DNA of 32,150 nt from Candidatus Dormiibacterota bacterium (GCA_003132525.1 PKXZ01000084.1:1-32150); one strand, 5' to 3'. Numbered from the stretch's first letter, positions 8,793 to 18,981 are shown. The notes: a model not told the origin generated them from the letters alone. Translations and numbers: made by a program.

Positions 8793-10352
8793 ATGACCGA
8801 CGTCATCAAAGCCCATGCGAGCGCCCTTCCGGCTGCTCGCAACATCCGCTGGAACCCTTCCCCCGCGGAGCTGCGCGAGTTGACGTCGCAGATGCCCAAC
8901 GCGAGGCACACGGAATTTGACAACTACAACGTGCAGACGAAGGTCGTCTCGAGGAGCAAGGCGAGCACCTACGTCGTCACGGACCGGCCCGAGGAGCACA
9001 GCGACCAGACCATGAGCCGCGCCGACGGCGCGAAGATCGCCGAGCGCCAGGATGCGTACATCCGCGAGCAGGACATGCTGGTGATCGACGGTTACATCGG
9101 CAACGATCCCGAGCACCGCGTCACCGCCCGCCTGTACATCGAGGCGGCCAACGCGAACATTGCCGGCATGCAGCACTGGCTGTACTTCGAGGCCGAAGAG
9201 CCCGGCCCAGATTTCGAACCCGTGCTCACGGTGATCTACACGCCAAACCTCGACGCCCCCGGTTATCCGAGCGATCGCGTGATCGCGGTCGACCTCGAGG
9301 CGGGCGTCACGCGCATCCTCAACAGCGACTACTTCGGTGAGTCGAAGAAGGGCGGTTTGCGCATGTGGAACAAGCTCACCTACGACCGCGGTGGGCTCTC
9401 TTTGCATGCGGGATGCAAGGTGGTCCCCACCGCCCGCGGAGACCAGGCCCTGCTGATCATCGGCCTGTCGGGTACCGGTAAGACAACCACGACATTTACT
9501 CGCCAGAACGACAGCAAGCCGGTGCAGGACGACTTCGTCGCTCTCTACCCGGGTGGACATGTGGTGGCCACCGAGAACGGATGCTTCGCGAAAACGTTCG
9601 CGCTGGATCCGCGTTTCGAGCCGAGCATCTACGGCGCGGTCTGCAAGCCGGAGGCGTACCTCGAGAACGTGTCGCAAAACGACTCGGGCGTCGTCGACTT
9701 CTTCGACACCGGATACACACCGAATGGCCGCGCCGTCTTCCGCATGGACGCGCTCGGTTGGCACGAGGATGCGCGGGATGTGAAGGCGGTCGACCACTTC
9801 CTGATCCTCAACCGCAACGACAACCTCATCCCCGGTGTGGCGCGCCTCAATCGCGAGCATGCGGCGCTCTATTTCATGCTCGGCGAGACGCGCGGGACCT
9901 CGGCGGGTGGCAAGGAGGAGGCCGGCAAATTCCTGCGCGTTCCCGGCACGAACCCGTTCTTCCCGCTCCGCCATGAGCAGCAGGGGAACCGATTCCTCGA
10001 GCTCATGGACAGCAGCAACTTCCAGGTCTACCTGCTCAACACCGGCCGTGTCGGTGGCACCGACGACGACGAGCGCGGCAAGAAGGTGACCATCCTGTAT
10101 TCGAGTGCCATCGTCAAGGCGATCTCGGAGCGAACCATCGAGTGGGAGCCGGACCCCGATTTCGGGTACGAGGTTGCGTCATCGCTTCCCGGTATCGACG
10201 ACCCGGAGATCCTCCAGCCGCGGAAGCTGTATGAGCGCCAGGGCCGCATGGACGAGTATCGCGCCCTGGTCGAGCAGCTCAAGAACGAGCGGCGCGCGTA
10301 TCTCGCCACCTTCCCCGGTCTGAACCAGGAGATCATCGACGCCGTCGCCTGA
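8793..10352 (+). CDS. pckA: phosphoenolpyruvate carboxykinase (ATP)
   Basis: GLSGTGKTTTTF P-loop; GCFAKTFALDPRFEPSIYGAV; RNDNLIPGVARL; start MTDVIKAH preceded by TTGGAGGAG. Confidence 0.9.
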   Translation: MTDVIKAHASALPAARNIRWNPSPAELRELTSQMPNARHTEFDNYNVQTKVVSRSKASTYVVTDRPEEHSDQTMSRADGAKIAERQDAYIREQDMLVIDGYIGNDPEHRVTARLYIEAANANIAGMQHWLYFEAEEPGPDFEPVLTVIYTPNLDAPGYPSDRVIAVDLEAGVTRILNSDYFGESKKGGLRMWNKLTYDRGGLSLHAGCKVVPTARGDQALLIIGLSGTGKTTTTFTRQNDSKPVQDDFVALYPGGHVVATENGCFAKTFALDPRFEPSIYGAVCKPEAYLENVSQNDSGVVDFFDTGYTPNGRAVFRMDALGWHEDARDVKAVDHFLILNRNDNLIPGVARLNREHAALYFMLGETRGTSAGGKEEAGKFLRVPGTNPFFPLRHEQQGNRFLELMDSSNFQVYLLNTGRVGGTDDDERGKKVTILYSSAIVKAISERTIEWEPDPDFGYEVASSLPGIDDPEILQPRKLYERQGRMDEYRALVEQLKNERRAYLATFPGLNQEIIDAVA

Positions 10353-10447
10353 CGCTGCGACCGAGGCGTTGGGCGCCGCCGCCGGCATGGTGGCAACACG
10401 CGACCGCGATTGGACGTATCCGAGGCCTGATCGCCCTGCCGGCCCCT

Positions 10448-11086
10448 TCAGCCGTCGTGGCAGAAGTGCAACCTCTGCGGCTCGAGGGCTTTGAGGTCGG
10501 TCAGGGTTCCGCGCCACGCGTCGAGGTCGGCCGCCTGACCGTCGGGTAGGTTCCCCATACCCGAGCTCTCATAGATCCTTCGCGTGTACGCCGCATCGCC
10601 GATGAACAGTTCGATGCCAAGCTCCGTCGTCGCGACAACCGACTGATGTCCTGACGTGTGGCCGGGCGAGGTCACGATGCGAAGGTCGTCCGCGAGCTCG
10701 GTGCTGCCATCGATCAGCTCGAACTGCATCCCGGACGCCTCGATCCACTCGGTGACCTCATCTCGCTCGCGCAGCATGCGTTCGTGCTCGGTGCGCTGCA
10801 CCATGAGCGGCGCGTGCTCGAACGCAGGGTTCTGGCCGCAGTGATCGAAGTGCAGATGCGTGTTGATGACCAGGTTCACGTCAATCGGTGCGAGATCGTG
10901 ATCGGCGAGCGCGTCCGCAACCGTGCGGTTGACCACCTCGAAGTAGCGAAGCACCTCGTCCGGGCCGCCGCATCCGGTGTCGACGAGCACCACGCCGAGC
11001 CGGTCATGGAGGATGACGTAGCCGTGCACGGGCCACTGCTCTTTCCTGATGAACAGGTGCCCAAGGTCGAGGCGCTTGATCTCCAT
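10448..11086 (-). CDS. MBL-fold metallo-hydrolase (AHL-lactonase-like)
   Basis: NTHLHFDHCGQN (HxHxDH), SPGHTSGH, FIGDAAYT; start MEIKRLDLG at 11086 overlapping the upstream stop (TGATG). Confidence 0.88.
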   Translation of the reverse strand: MEIKRLDLGHLFIRKEQWPVHGYVILHDRLGVVLVDTGCGGPDEVLRYFEVVNRTVADALADHDLAPIDVNLVINTHLHFDHCGQNPAFEHAPLMVQRTEHERMLRERDEVTEWIEASGMQFELIDGSTELADDLRIVTSPGHTSGHQSVVATTELGIELFIGDAAYTRRIYESSGMGNLPDGQAADLDAWRGTLTDLKALEPQRLHFCHDG

Positions 11087-11868
11087 CAGTCTGGGCGCCG
11101 TCCCCACAACAGAATGCGCTTGAACGGGTAGAAGTACGGACGCTGATCGCCGAGTGCCGCGTTGAGCCGGGCACGATACCGCGCCACGAACTCCTCGTAG
11201 AGGGGTTGCGGCATGCGTGATTCGTAATCGGTCAGGAGCGTGCCGCGAACCCATTCCACAACTGCATCCGGCGACTCGAGCACGTGTCCGTAGACCTGCA
11301 GGCGCACTGTCTGTGCAACGAAGCCGAGATCGAACAGCAAGGTGGCGTAGTCCTCAGGCGGCAGGACCGAGAAGACCCTGATGTATCCGTCAATCGCAGT
11401 GGCAAACGGCTCCTCCCCAGCGATGTCAGCGGCGAGCGTGTGCGACACGTGGTCGAAATTGGCCGGGACCTGCACGGCGAGCTCGCCTCGCGGAGCCAGC
11501 ATCGCAGTCAGTCGCGCAAAGAGCGCGCGATGATCGCCGACCCACTGCAGCGCCGCGTTGGAGAAGACGACATCGAACAACGCCTCTGGCTGCCAGTCAC
11601 TGATATTGCCGCGCGCAAACCGCAGGCCGTCGCGCTCGAGCGAACGAGCCCGCTCGAGCATCGCGTCCGAAGAATCGATGCCAAGAGTATCGGCGGCCTG
11701 CAGCTCGCGATGCAGTTCGGCGGTGAGCAGCCCGGTTCCGCATCCGAGATCGACCACGCTTCCGGCCTGGCGTTTGGTGATCAGCGCCACCAGGTCGTGA
11801 AACGGTTGCTCACGCTCTGCGCGAAAACGCTCGTACTGCGCCGGATTCCAGGTGTCGCGCACGCTCAT
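11086..11868 (-). CDS. tam: trans-aconitate 2-methyltransferase-like SAM methyltransferase
   Basis: VVDLGCGTGLLTAEL, FDVVFSNAALQWVGDH, start MSVRDTWNPAQYERF. Confidence 0.85.
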   Translation of the reverse strand: MSVRDTWNPAQYERFRAEREQPFHDLVALITKRQAGSVVDLGCGTGLLTAELHRELQAADTLGIDSSDAMLERARSLERDGLRFARGNISDWQPEALFDVVFSNAALQWVGDHRALFARLTAMLAPRGELAVQVPANFDHVSHTLAADIAGEEPFATAIDGYIRVFSVLPPEDYATLLFDLGFVAQTVRLQVYGHVLESPDAVVEWVRGTLLTDYESRMPQPLYEEFVARYRARLNAALGDQRPYFYPFKRILLWGRRPD

Positions 11869-11918
11869 GCGGTACCCGGAGCGAGATCGATGGGCAGCCT
11901 GAACATCGGCCGACAGGA

Positions 11919-11924
11919 TAGCGT
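11919..11924 (+). promoter_or_regulatory. putative -10 element TAGCGT, leaderless
   Basis: TAGCGT-N6-GTG(11931). Confidence 0.4.
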
Positions 11925-11930
11925 TGCCCG

Positions 11931-13463
11931 GTGCGATCCAGAGTGTGGAGCGGGCTTGCCATCGTGATGATGGTGTCTGCCGCCTCGGGCTGCAGCTCGA
12001 CATCCACTTCCAGGTCGCCGACACCGGCTCTGCCAACCCTGGGTCGGCGCGTCACACCGCTCACCCTTCCAGAGCCGCCGCCGGTGTCCCTCCCGACCGT
12101 GGCACCGCTCGTGTTCAAAGCCTGTGCCGGAATGCCCGGCATGCAGTGCTCGACCATGACAGTGCCCCTGGATTACGCGGATCCGAGCGGGACGACAATC
12201 GCGATTGCTGTCGCGCGGCTCCCCGCGATGACCGCACACCCGAGTGGTTCGATCATCGTGAATCCTGGGGGACCGGGGGAATCCGGCATCGACTACATCG
12301 AGGAGGTGGCGAGCCGATTCGCCGCGCTGCGCGCCTCGTACGACATTGTGTCGTTCGACCCTCGGGGCACGGGACGGAGCGAGCCGGCTCGCTGCCTCGC
12401 GCCGGCGGACCTCGACGCCTACTTCGCGCTCGACCCGATCAACATGTCGCCGGCGAATCAGCAGACGATCGCGGCACTCTCCCAGCGGTTCGCCGCGGGT
12501 TGCCTCGCCAGAAATGGCCGCCGGCTGCTCTTTCTCGGGACCCAGTACGTGGCGCGGGATCTCGAGGAGTTGCGACGCGCGCTCGGCGGAGCGAAGTTGA
12601 CGTACCTCGGCCTGAGCTACGGCACCTACCTGGGCGAGGTGTACGCGTCGCTCTACCCGGGGAACATTCGCGCGATGGTGCTCGACGGTGTGGTGAACCC
12701 GACGCTCCCACTCCTCACCGAGAGCGAGCAACAGGCGACCGCTTTCGAGGGCGACCTCGAGGACTTCGAGACCGGATGCGCAAAAGGCTGCGGCTTCCCG
12801 TCCACGCCCGCCTCAACGATCACGCAGGTGCTCGCGAAGTCTGCCGGCGATCCACTCCGCGTCAACGGGCGGCCGCTGACGCGCGGCGAGGCGCTCACCG
12901 GCATCCTCACCTACCTGTACGAGCCGGCCGAGGACCGTGATCTCGAGAGCGCGCTTGCCAATGCCCTGACCGAGGCCGCGAACGGCAATGGGAGCCTGCT
13001 CCTCGGCTTCGCAGACGACTACGTCGGTCGTCAACGCAATGGCACATACTCTCCAGCCGCGGAGGCCAACATCGCGATTGCCTGCGGCGACAACACCGTG
13101 CCGGCGGCGCTTTCGACATACGTCAGCGAGGCGCAGCGCATGAACGAAATCGACCCGGTCTTCGGGGCGGACGTCGTGTTGGGACTGCTCGTGTGCGCGT
13201 ATTGGCCCTACCATCCGATCCGGACGCCGTTCCCCACCGTCGACACGGCGCCTCTGCTGCTCGTGGGCGCGACCGGCGATCCCGCGACACCGTATGCGTG
13301 GGCTCAAGGGGCGCTCCCGTTTTTCCCCGGCTCCGTGCTCCTCACCCGTCGTGGTGACGGCCACGTCTCGTTCGGCAAGAGCGATTGCGCCGACAGCTAC
13401 GAGGCGGCGTACCTGACGCATCTCTCGCTGCCACCACCAGGAACGGTATGTCCGACGGACTGA
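11931..13463 (+). CDS. secreted lipoprotein alpha/beta hydrolase (tripeptidyl-aminopeptidase-like)
   Basis: lipobox-like VSAASGC; GGPGESGIDYIE; FDPRGTGRSEPARC; GLSYGTYLGEVYASLYP nucleophile elbow; C-terminal GDGHVSF. Confidence 0.88.
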   Translation: MRSRVWSGLAIVMMVSAASGCSSTSTSRSPTPALPTLGRRVTPLTLPEPPPVSLPTVAPLVFKACAGMPGMQCSTMTVPLDYADPSGTTIAIAVARLPAMTAHPSGSIIVNPGGPGESGIDYIEEVASRFAALRASYDIVSFDPRGTGRSEPARCLAPADLDAYFALDPINMSPANQQTIAALSQRFAAGCLARNGRRLLFLGTQYVARDLEELRRALGGAKLTYLGLSYGTYLGEVYASLYPGNIRAMVLDGVVNPTLPLLTESEQQATAFEGDLEDFETGCAKGCGFPSTPASTITQVLAKSAGDPLRVNGRPLTRGEALTGILTYLYEPAEDRDLESALANALTEAANGNGSLLLGFADDYVGRQRNGTYSPAAEANIAIACGDNTVPAALSTYVSEAQRMNEIDPVFGADVVLGLLVCAYWPYHPIRTPFPTVDTAPLLLVGATGDPATPYAWAQGALPFFPGSVLLTRRGDGHVSFGKSDCADSYEAAYLTHLSLPPPGTVCPTD

Positions 13464-14776
13464 CACCCGAGCCGGGCCTGACCGAGCCCGGCTCCATTCC
13501 CGAGGGAGGACTCTCGACCGAGCCCGCGCGCCGGCCCATCGCCAGCCGCGTCTTCCGGACGCTGGCCGTGGACGCACGGTCGCTGCGCGAGTCGCAGCCA
13601 TTTCGCCGGCTCTGGGTGGGGCAGCTCATCTCGCTGGTCGGGCGCCAGATCACCCTGGTCGCGGTGCCGTTCCAAGTCTACGCGCTGACCCGTTCAGCGC
13701 TGGACGTTGGTCTCTTGGGGATCGTGCAGGCGGTGCCGCTGATCTGTGGCTCGCTCGGAGGCGGAGCGATCGCCGACCGCTTCGACCGCCGCCGGGTGCT
13801 GATCGTGACCCAGCTCTGTCTCGCCACGTGTTCGGGGCTGCTCGCGCTGGGCGCCTTCATCGGCCATCCGGCGCTTCTCGAGATCTACGCGGTGGTGGCG
13901 CTCGCAGCGCTGGTCGGCGCCGTGGATGCCCCCACCCGTACCGCGATCATCCCGAACCTGGTCGGCGTCGACCGGCTGCCCGGTGCGCTCTCGCTGAACA
14001 TCGTGCTGTTTCAGACCACCCTCGTCGCGGGCCCGGCGATCGGCGGGCTGGTGATCGCCCACCTGGGGCTGCCTGCGGCGTACTCGGTGGACGTGGTGAC
14101 GTTCAGCGCAGCGCTCATCGCGGTTTGGCTCCTGCCCCCGCAGGGCCGGTCTTCGACCGAGCGCGAGCGACCGGTTGCGGCCATCATGCGCGGCCTCAGC
14201 TTTGCACGCCGTCAGCCCGTGATCCTCGGTGGCTTCGCGATGGACCTCGCGGCGATGATCTTCGGGCTGCCGCGCGCAGTGTTCCCGGTCCTCGCTGCAA
14301 CGACCTTCCACGCCGGCCCGCAAGGTCTCGGGCTGCTCTACGCTGCTCCGGGATTCGGAGCGGTGATCGCCGCGCTCGCCAGTGGCAGCGTCGCGCGGTC
14401 GAAGCGACTCGGGCGGATCATCGTCGTCGCGATCGTCGCCTGGGGCCTGGCGATCATCGCCTTCGGATTCGCCACGTCCATCTGGGTCGCGCTGATCCTG
14501 CTTGCAGTCGCCGGTGCAGCTGACAGCTTCAGTGCGGTGTGCCGCACGACGATCATGCAGCGCATCGCGCCCGATGAACTGCGCGGCCGGCTCACGTCGT
14601 TGTATTTCATGGTGGTCACGGGCGGACCGAACCTCGGGGACGTCGAGACCGGTGTGGTGGCGAACGCTTTCGGCGCGGAGGTGGCGATCGTCACCGGCGG
14701 GGCACTCTGCCTTGTCGGACTCGGCGCGGCAGCGATTGCGTTCCCTTCGGTCTGGCGCTACCGCACCGACGCCTAG
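13448..14776 (+). CDS. MFS transporter (EntS-like exporter)
   Basis: multi-TM; FRRLWVGQLISLVGRQITLVAVPFQVYALTRSALDVGLL; RFDRRRVLI; ATG at 13448 overlaps the preceding stop. Confidence 0.85.
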   Translation: MSDGLTPEPGLTEPGSIPEGGLSTEPARRPIASRVFRTLAVDARSLRESQPFRRLWVGQLISLVGRQITLVAVPFQVYALTRSALDVGLLGIVQAVPLICGSLGGGAIADRFDRRRVLIVTQLCLATCSGLLALGAFIGHPALLEIYAVVALAALVGAVDAPTRTAIIPNLVGVDRLPGALSLNIVLFQTTLVAGPAIGGLVIAHLGLPAAYSVDVVTFSAALIAVWLLPPQGRSSTERERPVAAIMRGLSFARRQPVILGGFAMDLAAMIFGLPRAVFPVLAATTFHAGPQGLGLLYAAPGFGAVIAALASGSVARSKRLGRIIVVAIVAWGLAIIAFGFATSIWVALILLAVAGAADSFSAVCRTTIMQRIAPDELRGRLTSLYFMVVTGGPNLGDVETGVVANAFGAEVAIVTGGALCLVGLGAAAIAFPSVWRYRTDA

Positions 14777-15765
14777 GTCGTCGGGGCGGCGTTGCTGAAG
14801 GTCGTCTGCGTGAACAGCGTGGAGGGGACGCTGTTCGAGAAGGATTGATAGTCGTTTGTCGGGGCGAAGATCTCCACCCAGATGGCCTCCAGGCTCCCGG
14901 TTGACGTGGTGGCGACCGCGTCGATGAAGCCGTCGACAGCCGCGTACGCAGGTCCGCCGGTCGGCGTGACGTTCTCGCAGATCGAGATCACGTCGGCGGT
15001 GATCGCCCCGTCGGAGCCGATCAGTTGCGTGTGAGTCGGCGCCTTGGTCGTGCAGAACTTGGCGCTGGGATCACCGTTCTGCTGATCGCCTGCGAGGAGA
15101 TCCTGGTCCAGCTCCGCGTTGGTCTTCGTGGAAGTCAGCGGCTCGCTCTGCAGTCCGACCGCACCGTTGTCGTCGTTGTCGGGCGTGAGAACGATGTAGT
15201 CGGATCCCTGGTCATTGATCGAGAAGCCCGGCGGCACGAACACCTTCGCGAAGGGCGTGGTTGTGATCCCTCCGTTGGTTGACGTCTGTGTCGTCGAGCC
15301 ACCGGACCCCGTGTTCGGGGGCACGTTGGCGGGAGCCGCCACCCCAGACGGTGGCGTCGTCGCTCCCGTGCGCACCGCCGCCGCGATCGCGCCCGCTCCC
15401 CCGAACACAATGCTGATCACACCGACGATCGCGATGACACTGAGACCGCCGGTGCGGTGCAGTGGCGCCGCCCCCGATGCAGGTGCCGCCAGGTACGGGC
15501 TCGCCCCAGGAACGTAGCCGGGAGGGAGGTAGTTCGTCTCGTTCGTCGGACTCGCCTGCACGGGCGGCGAAGACGACGTGCCGGCCGGCACGGCCAGCGG
15601 CTCATCGAGCACGGGGAGTGCGACTCCGGGAAGATCGGGAGCTGAAGCGCTCGGATTGGATGCTGCCGCGTCCACGGGCACGGGACCAAGCGGCATGCCG
15701 CACGACATGCAGATCGTGTTGCCGTCGGGGTTGACCGTGGCGCAGTGGGTGCAGGTGACCGCCAC
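14773..15765 (-). CDS. zinc-ribbon membrane-anchored protein with extracytoplasmic domain
   Basis: N-terminal CTHCATVNPDGNTICMSCG ribbon, Pro/Ala-rich linker, single TM, C-terminal domain. Confidence 0.8.
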   Translation of the reverse strand: MAVTCTHCATVNPDGNTICMSCGMPLGPVPVDAAASNPSASAPDLPGVALPVLDEPLAVPAGTSSSPPVQASPTNETNYLPPGYVPGASPYLAAPASGAAPLHRTGGLSVIAIVGVISIVFGGAGAIAAAVRTGATTPPSGVAAPANVPPNTGSGGSTTQTSTNGGITTTPFAKVFVPPGFSINDQGSDYIVLTPDNDDNGAVGLQSEPLTSTKTNAELDQDLLAGDQQNGDPSAKFCTTKAPTHTQLIGSDGAITADVISICENVTPTGGPAYAAVDGFIDAVATTSTGSLEAIWVEIFAPTNDYQSFSNSVPSTLFTQTTFSNAAPTT

Positions 15766-16893
15766 CTACTGGCCCTCCGGTTCGGCTTGTGCACCGACCG
15801 GTGCCGTGAGGAGACCCGTCTCACGACGAGGCGACGCGCTCAGCGCCACCCCACAGCTCGGACAGAACCCGGCCGCCATCACGTGGTGATGGCAGTACGG
15901 GCACACGATCGGCCGGTACTCCTGGCCGAGCCCCTCCTCGAGCAACGAGTGATGGACGAGCTGGCGGATGTACAGCACCACGAGCAGCGCCAGGGCTGTC
16001 TGATAGAAGAGGACGATCAGCTGGCCGACACCGTGGTTGTCCAGGATCAGGCCGCCGGCGTAAAAGGCGACGACCGCGACCAGCACGATGGGTACGCCGA
16101 AAAGCGCTATCCAGCGGCCACTTCCCGTGCGCGACGGGCGCCACAGGGTCGCCGCGACCGCTCCGGCGGTACTCCCATGAAGCAGCGGTATGAGGAGCGC
16201 CAGCGACGTGATCGGATAGATCCAGTCCGCCGAGACCGGCTGGAGTGGGGGGTACGTGAGGATGCTCCAGTAGCCGACCAGGCCTTCTGCGAGTGCGAAG
16301 CCCAGCCCGGCGGTCACACCGAAAACGAGGCCGTCGATCGTCGACCCGAACTGCGGCAGCACACGCAAAAGCAGTGCCGGGATTGGCATCACGATGAGTT
16401 GAATGACCGGGAGGATGACCCCGTAGCTGACGATCGGCAGGCCGGTAGAGCCCAGGCTCCCGCCGATGACCCGTTCCGAAATGATCGTGACCGCGATCCC
16501 CAGGACGATGCCGCCGCCGAGCGTCGCTCCGAGCACCAACGCCGGTTCCTTGCGATACACCTCCGCCTCGTAGAGATAGACGACGTACAGCGTCGGCACC
16601 AGGAAGACAGAGACCAGCACGGCTGCGGTGATGAGACCGGTTGCGGTGAGCACCACGACGAGGGCGAACCCCAGCAGGAGCGCCCAGCGGAATTCCTGGA
16701 GCTTCCGCTGCCCGAGGTGCGGGAAGAGTGTCGTGAAGATCGACGGCTGCGCGACGTGCTCACCCGGGTGCGCCGCGAAATGATGGGGACGCTCCTGAGC
16801 CGCTATGCCGTGGTCAGCCAGCCCCTGATGCGCACCGCAGTTGGTGCAGAAGACCGCGTCGGGCACCTGCTTGCCGCAGTGGTCGCACGTCAC
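15766..16893 (-). CDS. PrsW-like intramembrane metalloprotease with N- and C-terminal zinc ribbons
   Basis: GTG at 16893 with GAGGA Shine-Dalgarno; CDHCGKQVPDAVFCTNCG; EAEVYRKEPALVL; FALAEGLVGYW; LLHGSTAGAVAA; CPYCHHHVMAAGFCPSCG. Confidence 0.78.
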   Translation of the reverse strand: MTCDHCGKQVPDAVFCTNCGAHQGLADHGIAAQERPHHFAAHPGEHVAQPSIFTTLFPHLGQRKLQEFRWALLLGFALVVVLTATGLITAAVLVSVFLVPTLYVVYLYEAEVYRKEPALVLGATLGGGIVLGIAVTIISERVIGGSLGSTGLPIVSYGVILPVIQLIVMPIPALLLRVLPQFGSTIDGLVFGVTAGLGFALAEGLVGYWSILTYPPLQPVSADWIYPITSLALLIPLLHGSTAGAVAATLWRPSRTGSGRWIALFGVPIVLVAVVAFYAGGLILDNHGVGQLIVLFYQTALALLVVLYIRQLVHHSLLEEGLGQEYRPIVCPYCHHHVMAAGFCPSCGVALSASPRRETGLLTAPVGAQAEPEGQ

Positions 16894-17020
16894 CGGCTGA
16901 TCCTCGTGTACTGACTTCCGTTGAGCGTCGGTGAGTGTAGCCGACGCTCTGTGCGGAGAAAATCTCAGCTCCGGGCATGTTCCACCCGGTGCGGTCCCCC
17001 CGTGTATCGTCCGAGGCCGC

Positions 17021-18262
17021 ATGGCAACCCAGGATCTGACCGACGTCGGCTCGATGCCGCGCCTTGGTGACGTCCCCGCGCGGATGCACGCGCAGGTCAT
17101 CCGACCCGAGCGCTACGGGGAACCCCAGACCGCATTCGTGGGCGAAACCGTGTCAACGCCGAAGCCCGGGCCGGGACAGGCGCTCGTGTACGTGATGGCC
17201 GCCGGCATCAACTACAACAACGTCTGGGCGGCATTGGGGAGACCGGTCGATGTCATTGCCGCGCGTCGCAAGGCGGGAGAAGCCGAGAGCTTCCACATCG
17301 GCGGCAGTGATGCGTCGGGAATCGTCTGGGCTGTCGGCGATGGCGTCGACAGCGTGCGCGTCGGCGACCACGTGGTGGCGCATTGCGGGATGTGGGATCC
17401 CGCCGACCCATGGATCACCGGCGGCGGCGACCCGATCATCGCGCCGAGCGCGCGGATCTGGGGATACGAGACCAACTGGGGGAGTTTCGCGCAGTACACC
17501 CTTGTCCAGGCGCATCAACTGCTCCCCAAAGCTCCTCGGCTGACCTGGGCTGCTGCTGCCGCGTGCACGCTGGTCGGCGCGACCGCGTACCGCATGCTCT
17601 GCTCGTGGCATCCGCACACCGTCGCTGAGAATGACGTCGTGCTCGTCTGGGGCGGATCGGGCGGACTTGGCTCGCAGGCGATCCAGATCGCCAAGGCAAA
17701 GGGGGCGATACCGATCGCCGTGACATCCGGGCCGGAACGTGGTCAGTACTGCGTTGACCTCGGTGCACGCGGATATATCGACAGGCGCGAGTTCTCGCAC
17801 TGGGGCGTGATCCCCGATTGGCGCGACGACGCGGCATTCGCCACCTGGACCGAGGGCGCGCGCGCATTCGGCAAGGCCCTGTGGGACGTTCTCGGAGAGC
17901 GCCGCAACCCGCGGATCGTCTTCGAACACCCTGGGGAAGACACCATTCCAACATCGATCTTCGTCTGCGACAACGGAGGCATGGTGGTCATCTGCGCGGG
18001 GACGACCGGGTATCACGCGGCGGTGGACCTGCGCTACCTCTGGATGCGCCAGAAACGGCTTCAGGGCTCACACTTCGCCAATGACGAGGAGAGCGCGGCG
18101 TACAACGCGATGGTGACCCGCGGCGAGGTCGATCCATGTCTCTCGCGCACGTTCGCCTTCACCGAGGTGGGCGTCGCGCATCAGCTCATGCACGAGAACC
18201 GGCATCCCATGGGCAACATGTCGATCCTGGTCGGCGCGCGAGACGCGGACCAGCGCGACTGA
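17021..18262 (+). CDS. ccr: crotonyl-CoA carboxylase/reductase
   Basis: [69 protein letters not shown]. Confidence 0.9.
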   Translation: MATQDLTDVGSMPRLGDVPARMHAQVIRPERYGEPQTAFVGETVSTPKPGPGQALVYVMAAGINYNNVWAALGRPVDVIAARRKAGEAESFHIGGSDASGIVWAVGDGVDSVRVGDHVVAHCGMWDPADPWITGGGDPIIAPSARIWGYETNWGSFAQYTLVQAHQLLPKAPRLTWAAAAACTLVGATAYRMLCSWHPHTVAENDVVLVWGGSGGLGSQAIQIAKAKGAIPIAVTSGPERGQYCVDLGARGYIDRREFSHWGVIPDWRDDAAFATWTEGARAFGKALWDVLGERRNPRIVFEHPGEDTIPTSIFVCDNGGMVVICAGTTGYHAAVDLRYLWMRQKRLQGSHFANDEESAAYNAMVTRGEVDPCLSRTFAFTEVGVAHQLMHENRHPMGNMSILVGARDADQRD

Positions 18263-18263
18263 T

Positions 18264-18929
18264 CTACTGCTGCGCCGCGAGGTAGACGAGCGCAGCTTTG
18301 ACGCGACGGTGCACGTCCGGTTCCTCCGAGAGGTCGAGCTTCGAGAAGATGGCATTGATGTGCTTCTCGACGGCGCGCTCGGTGAGAAAGAGCGCAGCCG
18401 CGATGCCGGCGTTGTTCTTGCCCATCGCAACCTGCTGGAGCACATCGCGCTCGCGAGGTGTCAGTTGCGCGATCGGCGAGTCGCGCACTGCACTGCGTGC
18501 GGCGACGAGCACCTCGACGACTCGAGGGTCAATCACGGAGCCGCCGCGTGCCACCTCGCGGACGGCGCCCACGAGCTGATCGATGTCGGACACGCGCTCC
18601 TTGAGCAGGTAGGCACGACCGCCGGCGCCTTTCTCGAGCAACGCGAGCGCGTACTCCGGTTCGGCGTACTGGCTCAGCACAACAACGCCGACGTCGGGAC
18701 GCTCGGTGCGCAGGCGCTCGGCGGCCCGCAGCCCCTCGTCGGTCCCTGACGGTGGCATCCGGATGTCGGTGATCACCACCGCCGGGTTGTGTTCCTCGAT
18801 GGCACGCTCGAGGCCGGGGAGGTCAGCGCAGCTGGCGAGCAACTCGATCTCATCCGAGGTTTCCAGCAGCTGCCGGATCCCCTCACGCAGCAGGTAGTTG
18901 TCCTCGGCGAGGACGACGCGGATCGGCAC
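18264..18929 (-). CDS. NarL/FixJ-type response regulator (REC + LuxR HTH)
   Basis: VVITDIRMPP phosphoacceptor; LTPRERDVLQQVAMGKNNAGIAAALFLTERAVEKHINAIFSKL; GTG start at 18929. Confidence 0.92.
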   Translation of the reverse strand: MPIRVVLAEDNYLLREGIRQLLETSDEIELLASCADLPGLERAIEEHNPAVVITDIRMPPSGTDEGLRAAERLRTERPDVGVVVLSQYAEPEYALALLEKGAGGRAYLLKERVSDIDQLVGAVREVARGGSVIDPRVVEVLVAARSAVRDSPIAQLTPRERDVLQQVAMGKNNAGIAAALFLTERAVEKHINAIFSKLDLSEEPDVHRRVKAALVYLAAQQ

Positions 18930-18935
18930 GCCATG

Positions 18936-18941
18936 AGGATA
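18936..18941 (-). promoter_or_regulatory. putative -10 element TATCCT, leaderless
   Basis: TATCCT-N6-GTG(18929) on the minus strand. Confidence 0.45.
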
Positions 18942-18981
18942 GGGGAACGGACGCCGGGTGCTGGTATCACCGCGGATGTGG

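Noticed and set aside
8709-9974. 421-aa minus-strand ORF
   Set aside because: Antisense shadow of pckA, whose P-loop and PEPCK motifs clearly define the coding frame.
15745-16914. 389-aa plus-strand ORF
   Set aside because: Antisense to the PrsW-like gene; repetitive R/D/E/H-rich shadow translation.
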